Shown here: positions 41,892 to 50,435 of the stretch, in pieces
How the letters are laid out: the number at the start of each line of letters is the position of its first letter
How positions within the stretch are numbered: position 1 is the first letter of the stretch
Origin: SZAS-79 sp963844255
GTDB lineage: Bacteria; Pseudomonadota; Gammaproteobacteria; Burkholderiales; SG8-39
Assembly (NCBI GenBank): GCA_963844255.1
Contig: CAWJNP010000033.1
Coordinates: forward strand, 40,917-104,916
Direction of reading: 5' to 3'
Length of the DNA stretch: 64,000 bases
Notes under the pieces: model-generated
The model's database searches: none
Told to the model about the DNA's origin: nothing
Seen by the model: the letters and a program-made list of their open reading frames with translations, nothing else
Program-made: the position numbers and the translations under genes

Positions 41892-42958
41892 GAGCCGCCC
41901 AATCGCATGTAGCGATTGATCTGCGCGAGCGAAAGCGCCTTCGCACCCCCGCCGTTCGCCTGTGCCTTGTACCACTCGACCGTCCATTCGAGCGCTGTTG
42001 CGAGGTTCAATCGAGGCTGCCAGCCAAGGCGACTACGCGCTTTCGAGCTGTCAAGCAGCAGGGTTCGGGCTTCGTGCAAATGCGGACCAGGCGCCTTCTC
42101 CCATCCGGTTTCAGCGCCCCAGTCGCGCAGGATTGTGTTCGCCACCGTCTCCACCGACGCCGCGTCGTGCTCGGAGGGACCGAAATTCCAGCCCTCGGCA
42201 AATCCCTCGGGCGCTTCGCACAGCTGCTCCGCGAGCTTCATATATCCGGCAAGTGGTTCGAGGACGTGCTGCCATGGACGAATCGCATCCGGATTGCGTA
42301 TGGAAACCGGCTCGCCACGCAAGACCGCGCGCACGATGTCGGGCACGATCCTGTCCGCTGCCCAGTCACCACCACCAATGACGTTGCCGGCACGCGCCGA
42401 TGCAATTGCGGCGTCGCCCCTGGACATATCAAAGTAAGAAGCACGAAACGCTGCCGTGACCAGTTCGGCGCAACCCTTGCTGCTGCTGTAAGGGTCGCGC
42501 CCGCCCATTGCATCTTCTTCCCGGTAGGCCCGCTCCAGATCACGGTTTTCATAGCACTTGTCGCTGGTGACGTTGACTACGGCACGAACGCCTGATGATC
42601 GGCGCGCCGCATCCAGAACATTCACGGTCCCCATCACGTTTGTCGCGTAAGTGCGCACCGGATCGTCGTAGGAGGCGCGCACGAGCGACTGGGCGGCGAG
42701 GTGGAACACGATCTCGGGACGGCTCTTTGCAAACTCGGCATCGAGCCGGTCGGCGTCAAGCACGTCCGCGATCGTGGTGGTCACTTCCGCACCGCTTTCG
42801 ATCAACTGCCACAGGGAAGGCTGTGTCGGCGGCTGCAGCGCATAGCCCGAAACGCGCGCGCCGAGGGACGCAAGCCAGAGCGCGAGCCAGCACCCCTTGA
42901 AACCGGTATGGCCCGTTATCAGAACCCGCCGGCCGTCCCAGAACTCTCTTCTGATCAC
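41888..42958 (-). CDS. rfbG: CDP-glucose 4,6-dehydratase
   Basis: SDR of 356 aa converting CDP-glucose to CDP-4-keto-6-deoxyglucose. The RfbG signature is ITGHTGFKGCWLALWL near residues 14-29, with TSDKCYEN near 129 and catalytic YSSSKGCAE near 152; NVIGGGDWAADRIVPD near 188 is also typical. GTG at 42958 overlaps the stop of the cytidylyltransferase gene (GTGA), and an adjacent GTG at 42961 is an alternative; the frame is open upstream inside rfbF. First two enzymes of the CDP-deoxyhexose branch together with rfbF. Confidence 0.93.
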   Translation of the reverse strand: MIRREFWDGRRVLITGHTGFKGCWLALWLASLGARVSGYALQPPTQPSLWQLIESGAEVTTTIADVLDADRLDAEFAKSRPEIVFHLAAQSLVRASYDDPVRTYATNVMGTVNVLDAARRSSGVRAVVNVTSDKCYENRDLERAYREEDAMGGRDPYSSSKGCAELVTAAFRASYFDMSRGDAAIASARAGNVIGGGDWAADRIVPDIVRAVLRGEPVSIRNPDAIRPWQHVLEPLAGYMKLAEQLCEAPEGFAEGWNFGPSEHDAASVETVANTILRDWGAETGWEKAPGPHLHEARTLLLDSSKARSRLGWQPRLNLATALEWTVEWYKAQANGGGAKALSLAQINRYMRLGGS

Positions 42959-43722
42959 CACACCTTCCAGGGGGCAATCCCACCGGCCCAGAGCTTTTCC
43001 AGATGCGCCTTGTCGCGCAGCGTGTCCATCGGCTGCCAGAATCCCCGGTGAAACCAGGCCGCGAGCTCGCCCGTCCGCGCCAGACCCTGCAGCGGTTCGG
43101 CTTCCCACACGGTCGCGTCGCCTTCAATGCGGTCGATCACGTCCGGCGAGCAGACAAAGAATCCGCCGTTGATCCAGCCGCCGTCACCTTCAGGTTTTTC
43201 CTGGAAGTTCGTCACGCGCGCGCCATCGAGCACGAGGGCGCCGAAGCGCCCGGGCGGCTGCACAGCGGTCAGGGTCGCCTTGACCTTCTGCGCCCGGTGA
43301 AAGGCGATCAACCCGCGCAGATCGACATCCGCCACGCCATCCCCATAGGTCAGGCAGAATTCGTTCCCATCCAAATACGGAGCAATGCGCTTCAGGCGAC
43401 CACCCGTCTGGGTTGCATCGCCCGTATCGACCAGGGTGACCTTCCAAGGCTCCGCACTTTTCTGATGCACCTGCCGCGAGTTGTCACGCATGTCAAACGT
43501 CACGTCAGACATATGCAGGAAATAGTTGGCGAAGTATTCCTTGAGCAGATACCCCTTGTATCCAAGGCAGACGATGAACTCGTCGATGCCTTGCGCGGAA
43601 TAGATCTTCATGATGTGCCAGATGATCGGCATGCCACCGATTTCGATCATCGGCTTGGGCTTGAGGACGGACTCCTCGCTGATCCGCGTCCCAAACCCGC
43701 CGGCCAGTATCACGCATTTCAT
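42955..43722 (-). CDS. rfbF: Glucose-1-phosphate cytidylyltransferase
   Basis: Nucleotidyltransferase of 255 aa making CDP-glucose from CTP and glucose-1-phosphate. The N-terminal VILAGGFGTRISEES at residues 4-18 and KPKPMIEIGG near 21-30 match the RfbF/DdhA family. DMRDNSRQVHQ near 85 and TYGDGVADVD near 126 are further markers. ATG at 43722 is chosen because it precedes the nucleotide-binding loop; an ATG at 43755 would add 11 residues. It is first in the minus-strand operon rfbF-rfbG-methyltransferase-3,5-epimerase. Confidence 0.94.
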   Translation of the reverse strand: MKCVILAGGFGTRISEESVLKPKPMIEIGGMPIIWHIMKIYSAQGIDEFIVCLGYKGYLLKEYFANYFLHMSDVTFDMRDNSRQVHQKSAEPWKVTLVDTGDATQTGGRLKRIAPYLDGNEFCLTYGDGVADVDLRGLIAFHRAQKVKATLTAVQPPGRFGALVLDGARVTNFQEKPEGDGGWINGGFFVCSPDVIDRIEGDATVWEAEPLQGLARTGELAAWFHRGFWQPMDTLRDKAHLEKLWAGGIAPWKVW

Positions 43723-43840
43723 GCTTCGGTCCAGTTGCTCACCCGAAAGAGGCATTTTCGCAGATATCGGCCGTGAAAGAGGCGCGTCCCTTCCCGGACG
43801 CGACCCTCATTCGGCGGCTAGAATGGCGCGACGACATCCC

Positions 43841-44599
43841 ATGCAACCCGACCTCACTCTTTCAATCGTCAGTCATGGTCAAGCAGACCTGGTCGCCGAG
43901 TTGCTTGACGATCTGGCGACTCGGGTTGATACGCCGCTGCGCGTAATTCTTACCCTCAATCTGCCTGAGTCTGAACAGGCGTGGTCGGGCCGCACCTACC
44001 CGTTTGCGCTTGATGTGATCCGAAACAAGGTGCGCAAGGGCTTCGGCGCGAACCACAATTCCGCACTTGCGCAGGTTCGCACAAGCATATTCTGCATCCT
44101 CAATCCGGACCTCAGGATTCCGGCAGACCCCTTCCCGGTGCTTCTTGCCACGCTCGAAAATCAGAATACGGGGGTCGTGGCACCACTGGTGACGGACCCG
44201 GATCTGGTGCCTGAAGACCATGCGCGCAAGTTTCCAAGCCTGTTTGCTCTCGCAGCAAAGGCATTCGGCCACCGTCCGCACACACCGCCCCCTTCTGGGA
44301 CGACGATCTATCACCCCGACTGGGTCGCCGGCATGTTCATGCTGTTCAGGACGGAGACGCTGCGTGCCGTGGGTGGGTTCGACGAGCGGTATTTCCTGTA
44401 CTACGAGGATGTGGATCTGTGCGCGCGCCTCCGAGAGCGCGGCCTCGAGGTCACCGTCTGCCCGGCGGCAACGGTGATCCATGCGGCGCGCCGCGAAAGC
44501 CGCAGAAACCCGCGCTACGCCCTCTGGCATCTGCGCAGCGCCCTGCGCTTTCTGCTCTCGCAGCCGCGTATCGCGCTGGGACTGCGCCGCGGCTCCTGA
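43841..44599 (+). CDS. GT2 glycosyltransferase (rhamnosyltransferase-like)
   Basis: Family 2 transferase of about 252 aa. The fold begins LTLSIVSHG at residue 5; NHNSALAQ, then CILNPDLR near 83-90 (equivalent of the DxD region), VAGMFMLFRTETLRAVGGFDE near 160-180 and the acidic YYEDVDLCARL near 185-195 follow, a pattern typical of rhamnosyltransferases. ATG 43841 starts just before the first strand; an in-frame ATG at 43823 overlaps a TAGAAT (43819-43824) that may be a -10. It lies alone on the plus strand between two minus-strand sugar operons. Rhamnose or another deoxyhexose is a likely donor, by family resemblance only. Confidence 0.82.
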   Translation: MQPDLTLSIVSHGQADLVAELLDDLATRVDTPLRVILTLNLPESEQAWSGRTYPFALDVIRNKVRKGFGANHNSALAQVRTSIFCILNPDLRIPADPFPVLLATLENQNTGVVAPLVTDPDLVPEDHARKFPSLFALAAKAFGHRPHTPPPSGTTIYHPDWVAGMFMLFRTETLRAVGGFDERYFLYYEDVDLCARLRERGLEVTVCPAATVIHAARRESRRNPRYALWHLRSALRFLLSQPRIALGLRRGS

Positions 44600-44620
44600 C
44601 CCGCCATTCGACCACTGATC

Positions 44621-45172
44621 TCAGTCAAACAGTTCGACCGTTCCCAATGACTTGCCCGCACGGTCTCTTGCCGCCAGGACGGGCTCGGCGCCGGACTGCA
44701 GCGGCCAGGCGATCTCAAGCGACGGGTCATTCCAGAGCAGCACCCGCTCGTGCTCGGGTGCGTAATAGTCGGTGGTCTTGTAGATCACTTCGGCGGCATC
44801 CGAGGTGACCAGAAAGCCGTGCGCAAATCCGGGCGGGATCCACAGCATGTTCCGGCTTGCGGCAGAAAGTTCCAGACCCACCGAACGGCCGAACCGGGGC
44901 GAGCCCCGACGCAGATCAACCGCCACATCGAAGATGGTGCCGGAAATCGCCCAGACCAGCTTCCCCTGCGCCTGGCGGATCTGATAGTGCAATCCGCGCA
45001 GCACGTTCTTTGCGGACCTGGAGTGATTGTCCTGGACGAACTCGACGTCCAGCGCCGTTGTGTCCGCAAACGTGCGCTTGTTGTAACGCTCCATGAAGAA
45101 GCCCCGTTCATCGCCAAACACCTTGGGCTCAAGAAGCAGTACCTCGGGCAGGATCGTAGGCGTGACCTTCAT
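44621..45172 (-). CDS. rmlC: dTDP-4-dehydrorhamnose 3,5-epimerase
   Basis: Cupin epimerase of 183 aa. Motifs: FGDERGFFMERYN near residues 19-31, NVLRGLHYQ near 56-64 (catalytic His), DVAVDLRRGSPRFGR near 81-95 (Asp), GFAHGFLV near 117-124 and the active-site Tyr region YKTTDYYAPEHE near 134-145. It is closer to the textbook RmlC than the copy at 40129. ATG 45172 shares its first base with the rmlA stop (TGATG). Third enzyme of dTDP-L-rhamnose synthesis; rmlA and rmlB are upstream in the same operon. Confidence 0.93.
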   Translation of the reverse strand: MKVTPTILPEVLLLEPKVFGDERGFFMERYNKRTFADTTALDVEFVQDNHSRSAKNVLRGLHYQIRQAQGKLVWAISGTIFDVAVDLRRGSPRFGRSVGLELSAASRNMLWIPPGFAHGFLVTSDAAEVIYKTTDYYAPEHERVLLWNDPSLEIAWPLQSGAEPVLAARDRAGKSLGTVELFD

Positions 45173-46047
45173 CAGTACACTTTCTCGGAAAGTACCCGTA
45201 GCAGGTACTCGCCATATCCACTCTTGGCCAGTGGCCGTGCCAGCGCTTCGAGCCGCGCAGCGTCGATGTACCCCAGGCGAAAGGCAATTTCTTCTGGACA
45301 GGCGACTTTCAGTCCCTGTCGGCGCTCGATTGTTTCGATGAAACTCGATGCTTCCAGCAATGACTCGTGTGTGCCGGTATCGAGCCAGGCATAGCCGCGA
45401 CTCATCGTCGTGACGTCCAACTCGCCCCACTCCATGTACTTTCGATTGACGTCGGTGATTTCGAGCTCACCCCGTGCGGACGGCTTGAGGTTGGCGGCGA
45501 TATCGAGCACACGATTGTCGTAGAAATACAGGCCGACTACCGCGTAGCGCGATTTCGGGTGCGCGGGTTTTTCTTCGAGGCTGATCGCACGCCCGTTCGC
45601 GTCGAACTCCACGACCCCGTATCTTTGCGGATCGTTGACGGCATAGGCAAAAACGGTAGCGCCGGCAACACGTTTCACCGCGGAACCCAGCAGGGTCGAC
45701 AGATCATGGCCGTAGAAAATATTGTCGCCAAGAACCAAAGCGACCGAATCGCTTCCCACGAAATCCCGGCCGATGATGAACGCCTGTGCGAGTCCATCCG
45801 GTGCGGGTTGCACCGCATAGCGAATGTGTATGCCCCACTGTTCGCCGTCGCCGAGCAGTTGCTGAAAGCGCGGCGTGTCCTGCGGGGTGGAAATCAGCAG
45901 AATCTCGCGGATCCCGGCCAGCATCAGGGTGGTGAGCGGGTAATAGACCATCGGCTTGTCGTAGATCGGCAACAGCTGCTTCGACACCACCTGGGTCGCA
46001 GGATAGAGCCGTGTACCTGAACCACCCGCCAGAATGATGCCTTTCAT
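45172..46047 (-). CDS. rmlA: Glucose-1-phosphate thymidylyltransferase
   Basis: RmlA/RfbA enzyme of 291 aa: ILAGGSGTRLYPAT at residues 5-18, KQLLPIYDKPMVYYPL near 23-38, LGDNIFYG near 106-113, EKPAHPKS near 158-165 and GYAWLDTGTHESLLEAS near 217-233. It makes dTDP-glucose from dTTP and glucose-1-phosphate. The ATG overlaps the end of gmd (ATGA). Order gmd-rmlA-rmlC after rmlB on the minus strand is unusual because gmd is inserted into the rml cluster. Confidence 0.95.
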   Translation of the reverse strand: MKGIILAGGSGTRLYPATQVVSKQLLPIYDKPMVYYPLTTLMLAGIREILLISTPQDTPRFQQLLGDGEQWGIHIRYAVQPAPDGLAQAFIIGRDFVGSDSVALVLGDNIFYGHDLSTLLGSAVKRVAGATVFAYAVNDPQRYGVVEFDANGRAISLEEKPAHPKSRYAVVGLYFYDNRVLDIAANLKPSARGELEITDVNRKYMEWGELDVTTMSRGYAWLDTGTHESLLEASSFIETIERRQGLKVACPEEIAFRLGYIDAARLEALARPLAKSGYGEYLLRVLSEKVY

Positions 46048-47135
46048 CGCCGTGCCCCTGTTTTTTGTTCCGTCACCCGCAGCCGATTCAGGTCCGCCTC
46101 GACCATCAGACGGCAGATTTCATCGACTTTTGTTGTCGCCGTCCACCCCAGCAGGCGCCTGGCCTTGCCGGGGTCCCCACACAGAGGCGTGAGTTCGGCA
46201 GCCCGGTAGAACTCGCGCGACACTTTGACACGCAGCCTGCCGGTGTCCGCCTCGCATCCCGTTTCGTTCAGCCCGACGCCCTGCCAGCGAAGCGCCATGC
46301 CAGCCGCCCGAAACGCGCTGTCGGCGAACTCGCGCACCGTCGTCAGTCGACCGCTTGCCAGGACAAAGCTGTCGGCCGCGTCCGCCTGCAACATGCGCCA
46401 CATGCCCTCGACGTACTCTGGCGCATATCCCCAGTCGCGGCAGGCGTCGAGATTGCCCAGTTCAACCACATCCTGCAAGCCGAGCCGGATCCGTGCAACC
46501 GACTCGGAGATCTTGCGTGTCACGAAGCTCGAACCGCGCAGCGGGGATTCATGATTGAACAGGATCGCGCTGGACGCGAACATCCCGTACGACTCGCGGT
46601 AGGTGACGCTCGCCCAGTGCGCAAACAGTTTTGCCACCGCATAGGGGCTGCGCGGATGGAACGGCGTGTCTTCGCTCTGCGGCGTCTCGGACGCGTGGCC
46701 GAACATCTCGGAACTCGACGCCTGGCAGTAGCGTATTTGCAGATCAGTCAGGCGGATCGCTTCCAGCAGGTTCATTGCCCCCAGTGCGGTGGACTGCGCG
46801 GTTCGCAAAGGTTCCGTAAACGACTGCCCGATGAAACTCAACCCGCCGAAGTTGTAGACCTCCGCCGGTCGATGCGTTCGCACGAGGTCCAGGCACCGAT
46901 CCGTGTCCGCCAGTTCGAGCGGCTCGAGGGTCAGCCGCGGGTGGTAGCGTATGCCAAGCAAGTCCAGCCGCCAGAAGTCCTGCATCACCGCCGGCCTGAA
47001 GGTGCCCACCACGCGATACCCCTTGTCGAGCAGCTGGCCAGACAAGGTCGCGCCATCCTGGCCGGCCACACCGGTGATCAGCGCCGTACTTTCGCCTGCA
47101 GTCGTTCCGGAACCGCTCCCGCCTGTCCCGCTCAA
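46044..47135 (-). CDS. gmd: GDP-mannose 4,6-dehydratase
   Basis: SDR of 363 aa producing GDP-4-keto-6-deoxymannose. The glycine motif ITGVAGQDGATL is near residues 20-31. SSSEMFG near 137, catalytic YAVAK near 160 and the NHESPLRGSSFVTRKI block near 188-203 are hallmarks of Gmd. The first 16 residues are a Gly/Ser-rich leader, unusual but in frame with an ATG that overlaps the rmlB stop. No obvious GDP-4-keto-6-deoxymannose reductase (RMD or fucose synthase) is adjacent, so the final sugar (D-rhamnose, L-fucose, 6-deoxytalose) is open. It probably uses GDP-mannose from ManC. Confidence 0.92.
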   Translation of the reverse strand: MSGTGGSGSGTTAGESTALITGVAGQDGATLSGQLLDKGYRVVGTFRPAVMQDFWRLDLLGIRYHPRLTLEPLELADTDRCLDLVRTHRPAEVYNFGGLSFIGQSFTEPLRTAQSTALGAMNLLEAIRLTDLQIRYCQASSSEMFGHASETPQSEDTPFHPRSPYAVAKLFAHWASVTYRESYGMFASSAILFNHESPLRGSSFVTRKISESVARIRLGLQDVVELGNLDACRDWGYAPEYVEGMWRMLQADAADSFVLASGRLTTVREFADSAFRAAGMALRWQGVGLNETGCEADTGRLRVKVSREFYRAAELTPLCGDPGKARRLLGWTATTKVDEICRLMVEADLNRLRVTEQKTGARR

Positions 47136-48199
47136 GCAGCGCCCCGTGCCGCATAGTTGCGGTCGACCCAGGTCCGGTAGGCGCCACTGACCACGCCTTC
47201 GACCCAGTCCTGGTGCGCCAGGTACCAGTGCACCGTCCTGGTGAGACCCGAAGCGAAACTCTCTACGGGCGCCCAGCCGAGTTCGGAACCGATCTTTGCA
47301 GCGTCGATGGCATAGCGACGGTCGTGCCCGGGCCGGTCCTTCACATAGGTGATCAACGAAGCATAAGACCCTTCGCTACGCGGCCTGGCCGCGTCGAGGA
47401 TCGCGCACACCGCATGCACGACGTCGATATTCTTCATCTCGGCACCACCGCCCACGTTGTAGACCTCACCGACCCGCCCGCGCGCCAGAACCGCACGAAT
47501 CGCTGCGCAATGGTCGCCGACGTACAGCCAGTCGCGCACATTGCTCCCGTCGCCATAGATCGGCAACGGCTTACCGGCCAGCGCGTTGTGGATGATCAGT
47601 GGAATCAGCTTCTCCGGGAACTGGAACGGACCGTAGTTGTTGGAACAGTTGGTGGTCAGGGTCGGCAGACCGTAGGTGTGATGGTAGGCACGCACCAGAT
47701 GGTCCGAGCCCGCCTTGGATGCGCTGTAGGGGCTGTTGGGGGCGTACGCCGTCCGCTCGCTGAAGGGCGCGTCCTGCGGCCCGAGCGAACCATAGACTTC
47801 GTCCGTCGACACATGCAGGAAACGGAAATCGTCCTTGTCCCGGGCTGGCAGGGCCGACCACCAGCTGCGCGCCTCCTCAAGCAGGCTGAACGTGCCAACC
47901 ATGTTGGTCTGCACGAACTCGCCCGGGCCGTGGATCGAGCGGTCAACATGGCTCTCGGCTGCAAAATGCACGATTGCATGTGGCCGATGCGTGACAAGAA
48001 GTTCCCGCACCAGCGCCCTGTCGTTGATGTCGCCTTGGACCAAGACGTACCGGGAATCGCCGTGCAGGTTTTCCAGGTTTGCGGGATTTCCGGCGTAAGT
48101 CAGCTTGTCCAGATTGACGACGGACTCCCCGCCCGAGCCCAGGACATCGAGAACGAAATTCGCGCCAATGAATCCGGCGCCTCCGGTAACAAGCAGCAT
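47132..48199 (-). CDS. rmlB: dTDP-glucose 4,6-dehydratase
   Basis: SDR of 355 aa: VTGGAGFIGANFV near residues 4-16, NLDKLTYAGNP near 29-39, HFAAESHVDRSI near 78-89, STDEVYG near 128-134 (Asp/Glu of the dehydratase), catalytic YSASKAGSD near 156-164 and NNYGPFQFPEKLIP near 183-196. The ATG 48199 begins on the Rossmann strand; the frame extends upstream only over the GT9 gene. It produces dTDP-4-keto-6-deoxyglucose for rmlC. It lies 5 nt after the preceding GT9 gene. Confidence 0.95.
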   Translation of the reverse strand: MLLVTGGAGFIGANFVLDVLGSGGESVVNLDKLTYAGNPANLENLHGDSRYVLVQGDINDRALVRELLVTHRPHAIVHFAAESHVDRSIHGPGEFVQTNMVGTFSLLEEARSWWSALPARDKDDFRFLHVSTDEVYGSLGPQDAPFSERTAYAPNSPYSASKAGSDHLVRAYHHTYGLPTLTTNCSNNYGPFQFPEKLIPLIIHNALAGKPLPIYGDGSNVRDWLYVGDHCAAIRAVLARGRVGEVYNVGGGAEMKNIDVVHAVCAILDAARPRSEGSYASLITYVKDRPGHDRRYAIDAAKIGSELGWAPVESFASGLTRTVHWYLAHQDWVEGVVSGAYRTWVDRNYAARGAA

Positions 48200-48204
48200 G
48201 GCGG

Positions 48205-49325
48205 CTATTCTACTTGCAGCGCCGCACCGACCTGCGCCGGCGTGATCGCCTCCATGCATCGTGGCCGGGGACATTCGGCGAGCGTCCGGTTGCAGCGGCG
48301 CACCCAGTCGATCTCGCGCTTGAACAGAATGCGCTGATCGCGGCACGGAAACGGCGCGATCGTAACCGCGCTGAATGCATTGTCCTTCCAGAACGTGCCC
48401 TTGCCGAACAGCACGTCCGAGCCCGGACCGAACAGCGCCGCGGTCGGCGTTCGGGTCAGTTTTGCCAGGTGCGCGATTCCGGTGTCGAGCGTGACCGCGC
48501 AGCGGGCGCCGGCGAGCAAATGCCAGAGCTGGGCGAGATCGAGCCGGCCGGCGTAACTGTAGTGCAGGCCATCCGGGTCGATGGCGCGCACGAGTTCAGC
48601 TTCTTCACGGCCGGCGCTCCAGACCACCCGCAGGCCCCGGGCGGAGAGCATGGCCGCCAGCGCAGCCCAGTTGTGCGCCTCCCACAGGCGCAGCGGCGAA
48701 CCGGCCCCTACGTGCAGAACGGCATACGGCGCGGCAGGTCGGTCGAATGGGCCGCAATCGGGTGCGGGCCAGTCGGACGCAACAAAACGCAAAGGATCTC
48801 GCGACGCCGCTTCCGCGTCACGTTCCGAACCGGCAAGCAGCGCAAACATGTCCGCAAGCGCCATCGGCGCTGCGGGCATTGCCACAAGTTCGTCTGCCGT
48901 CCGGTCTCTCCATGCGGGCCGGCTGCCCGCAAAGGCAACGATCCACTTCGCACCCAACGCACGGGCGAAGACGGCGTGCCTGTTCTCGCCCGGCAGGATG
49001 GCGATGTCGCAGTCGCGCGCCGCAGCGAGCGCGTCCAGCGCGTTCGGCTCGCGCTCGGAAAACGGCAGCACCTTTACTCCGTAGGGGCGGCCGGAGAAGA
49101 GCGGCGCATACGCGGCACGCGTCGTAAGGAAGATCTCGGCGGCCGGATAGCCGACGCCGCAAGGCCGCCAGCAGCGGCGCCAGCATCAGCGTGTCGCCCA
49201 GCAGCAGTTCCTGCAGATATGAGAATTCTTGCCGGATTACCGGGACGCGCACTCAGGCGTCGGCGGCGGCCGGCATTGAGCACGGCCCCAGCGAGCGCAC
49301 GAATACGATTCACGCCGCGCGACAT
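48205..49325 (-). pseudogene. GT9 heptosyltransferase-like gene with one or two apparent frameshifts
   Basis: The body (up to 49071 and beyond) reads as GT9: TLDTGIAHLAKLTRTPTAAL near the C-terminal donor loop, and upstream AEIFLTTRAAYAPLF. The N-terminal motif LLLGDTLMLAPLLAALRRR is in another frame; joining them needs removal of one base at about 49150 (CGGCTAT). That frame opens with GTG 49252. An ATG at 49325, directly after the upstream GT4 stop, opens a third frame (MSRGVNRIRALAG...) that joins the second if one base at about 49241 is dropped. Corrected, the gene would give about 372 aa, normal for GT9. Either a decaying gene or sequence errors. Confidence 0.72.
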
Positions 49326-50435
49326 TCAGGACCTCCCGAGTCCATGTGGGGCAGCCTCCTCGAAGACCGCTTCCATCCGGTCGAGCATGTGCGCAAGCGA
49401 ATAGCGTTCGGCGCAATGTCCGCGCGCCGCCGCCCCGAGGCGCGCACGCAGTTCCGCATCGCCGATCAGCCGTGCGAGCGCATCGCGCAAAGCCGCTGCG
49501 TCCTGGACAGGCACGACCAGCGCAGTATGTTCGTGAACTGCGAGTTCGCCGATGCTCCCTGCCGGTGTTGAGACGCAGGGCAGACCGACCAGCATCGCCT
49601 GAATCAGTGCCTGCGGCACGCCTTCGTTGGCGTACGACGGCAGTGCGAACACATCGAGCGCCTGCAACCAGGGCAGCACGTCGGTCTGGTTCCCCGGCAT
49701 CCAGACACGGTCCTTGAGTCCCGGCACTGCAATCATCGTCTCCAAAGCTTCGCGCTGCGGCCCGTCGCCCACGATCAGCAATCCGACATCGGCTGGCAAC
49801 CCCGCACACGCCTCGATCAGGTAGCGGTGCCCTTTCCAGCTGCGCAGCGTGGCGACGATGCCGACCAGCGTCCGGTCGGCCGGCAGGCCGAGTTTCTCCC
49901 GCGCCGCGAGCCTGTCGCCGGGCACGAAACGCTCCGTGTCGATACCCGTCGGGACGGACACGATCTTTGCCGCGTCGATGCCATTGTCCTCGATCAGCTG
50001 CTGCCGCAAGGCATCCCCGGTCGTCACGATTCTTGCCGCTGCCCGTCCGTACAGCCAGCGCGTCATGCGGTTGCGCGGAACCTTCGCCGAAATATGTCGC
50101 GTGCGCACGATCTGCGCGGGCTTGCCCAGGATCAGCATCGCGAGCGCTGCGAGCCATGAGTCCGTCGAACTGTGCGTATTGATCACGTCGCAGCGATGCG
50201 TGCGAAACCACCCGACCATGGCAGTCAGACCACGCATGCGCTTCCTGCCGATGGGCAGTGCATGCACCGGTACGCCGAAGCGGGCCGCCTCGGCATGGAT
50301 GCGCGCCTCCGGCGGACACAAAAGCTGCACATCGTGCCCGCGCCGCATCATACCGGCCGCCTCGCTGAGAATCCGGATTTCCTGCCCACCCCAGCCGAGC
50401 GAAGACTCGGTGTGAACGATCTTCAACGGCCTCAT
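49326..50435 (-). CDS. GT4 glycosyltransferase
   Basis: GT-B retaining glycosyltransferase of 369 aa. The N-terminal domain has SSLGWGGQEIRIL near residues 11-23 (glycine-rich acceptor loop), then TGIDTERFVPGD near 192-203. The donor domain has VGIVATLRSWKGHRYLIEA near 221-239 and ALPSYANEGVPQALIQAMLVGLP near 290-312 (EX7E-type). No membrane segment. ATG 50435 overlaps the msbA stop (ATGA), so it is translated after msbA. Probably an LPS-core or O-chain transferase; the donor is unknown. Confidence 0.87.
   Translation of the reverse strand: MRPLKIVHTESSLGWGGQEIRILSEAAGMMRRGHDVQLLCPPEARIHAEAARFGVPVHALPIGRKRMRGLTAMVGWFRTHRCDVINTHSSTDSWLAALAMLILGKPAQIVRTRHISAKVPRNRMTRWLYGRAAARIVTTGDALRQQLIEDNGIDAAKIVSVPTGIDTERFVPGDRLAAREKLGLPADRTLVGIVATLRSWKGHRYLIEACAGLPADVGLLIVGDGPQREALETMIAVPGLKDRVWMPGNQTDVLPWLQALDVFALPSYANEGVPQALIQAMLVGLPCVSTPAGSIGELAVHEHTALVVPVQDAAALRDALARLIGDAELRARLGAAARGHCAERYSLAHMLDRMEAVFEEAAPHGLGRS

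Noticed and set aside
46065..47156. 363-codon frame antisense to gmd
   Set aside because: Shadow of the gmd coding strand; no recognisable fold and no ribosome-binding site.
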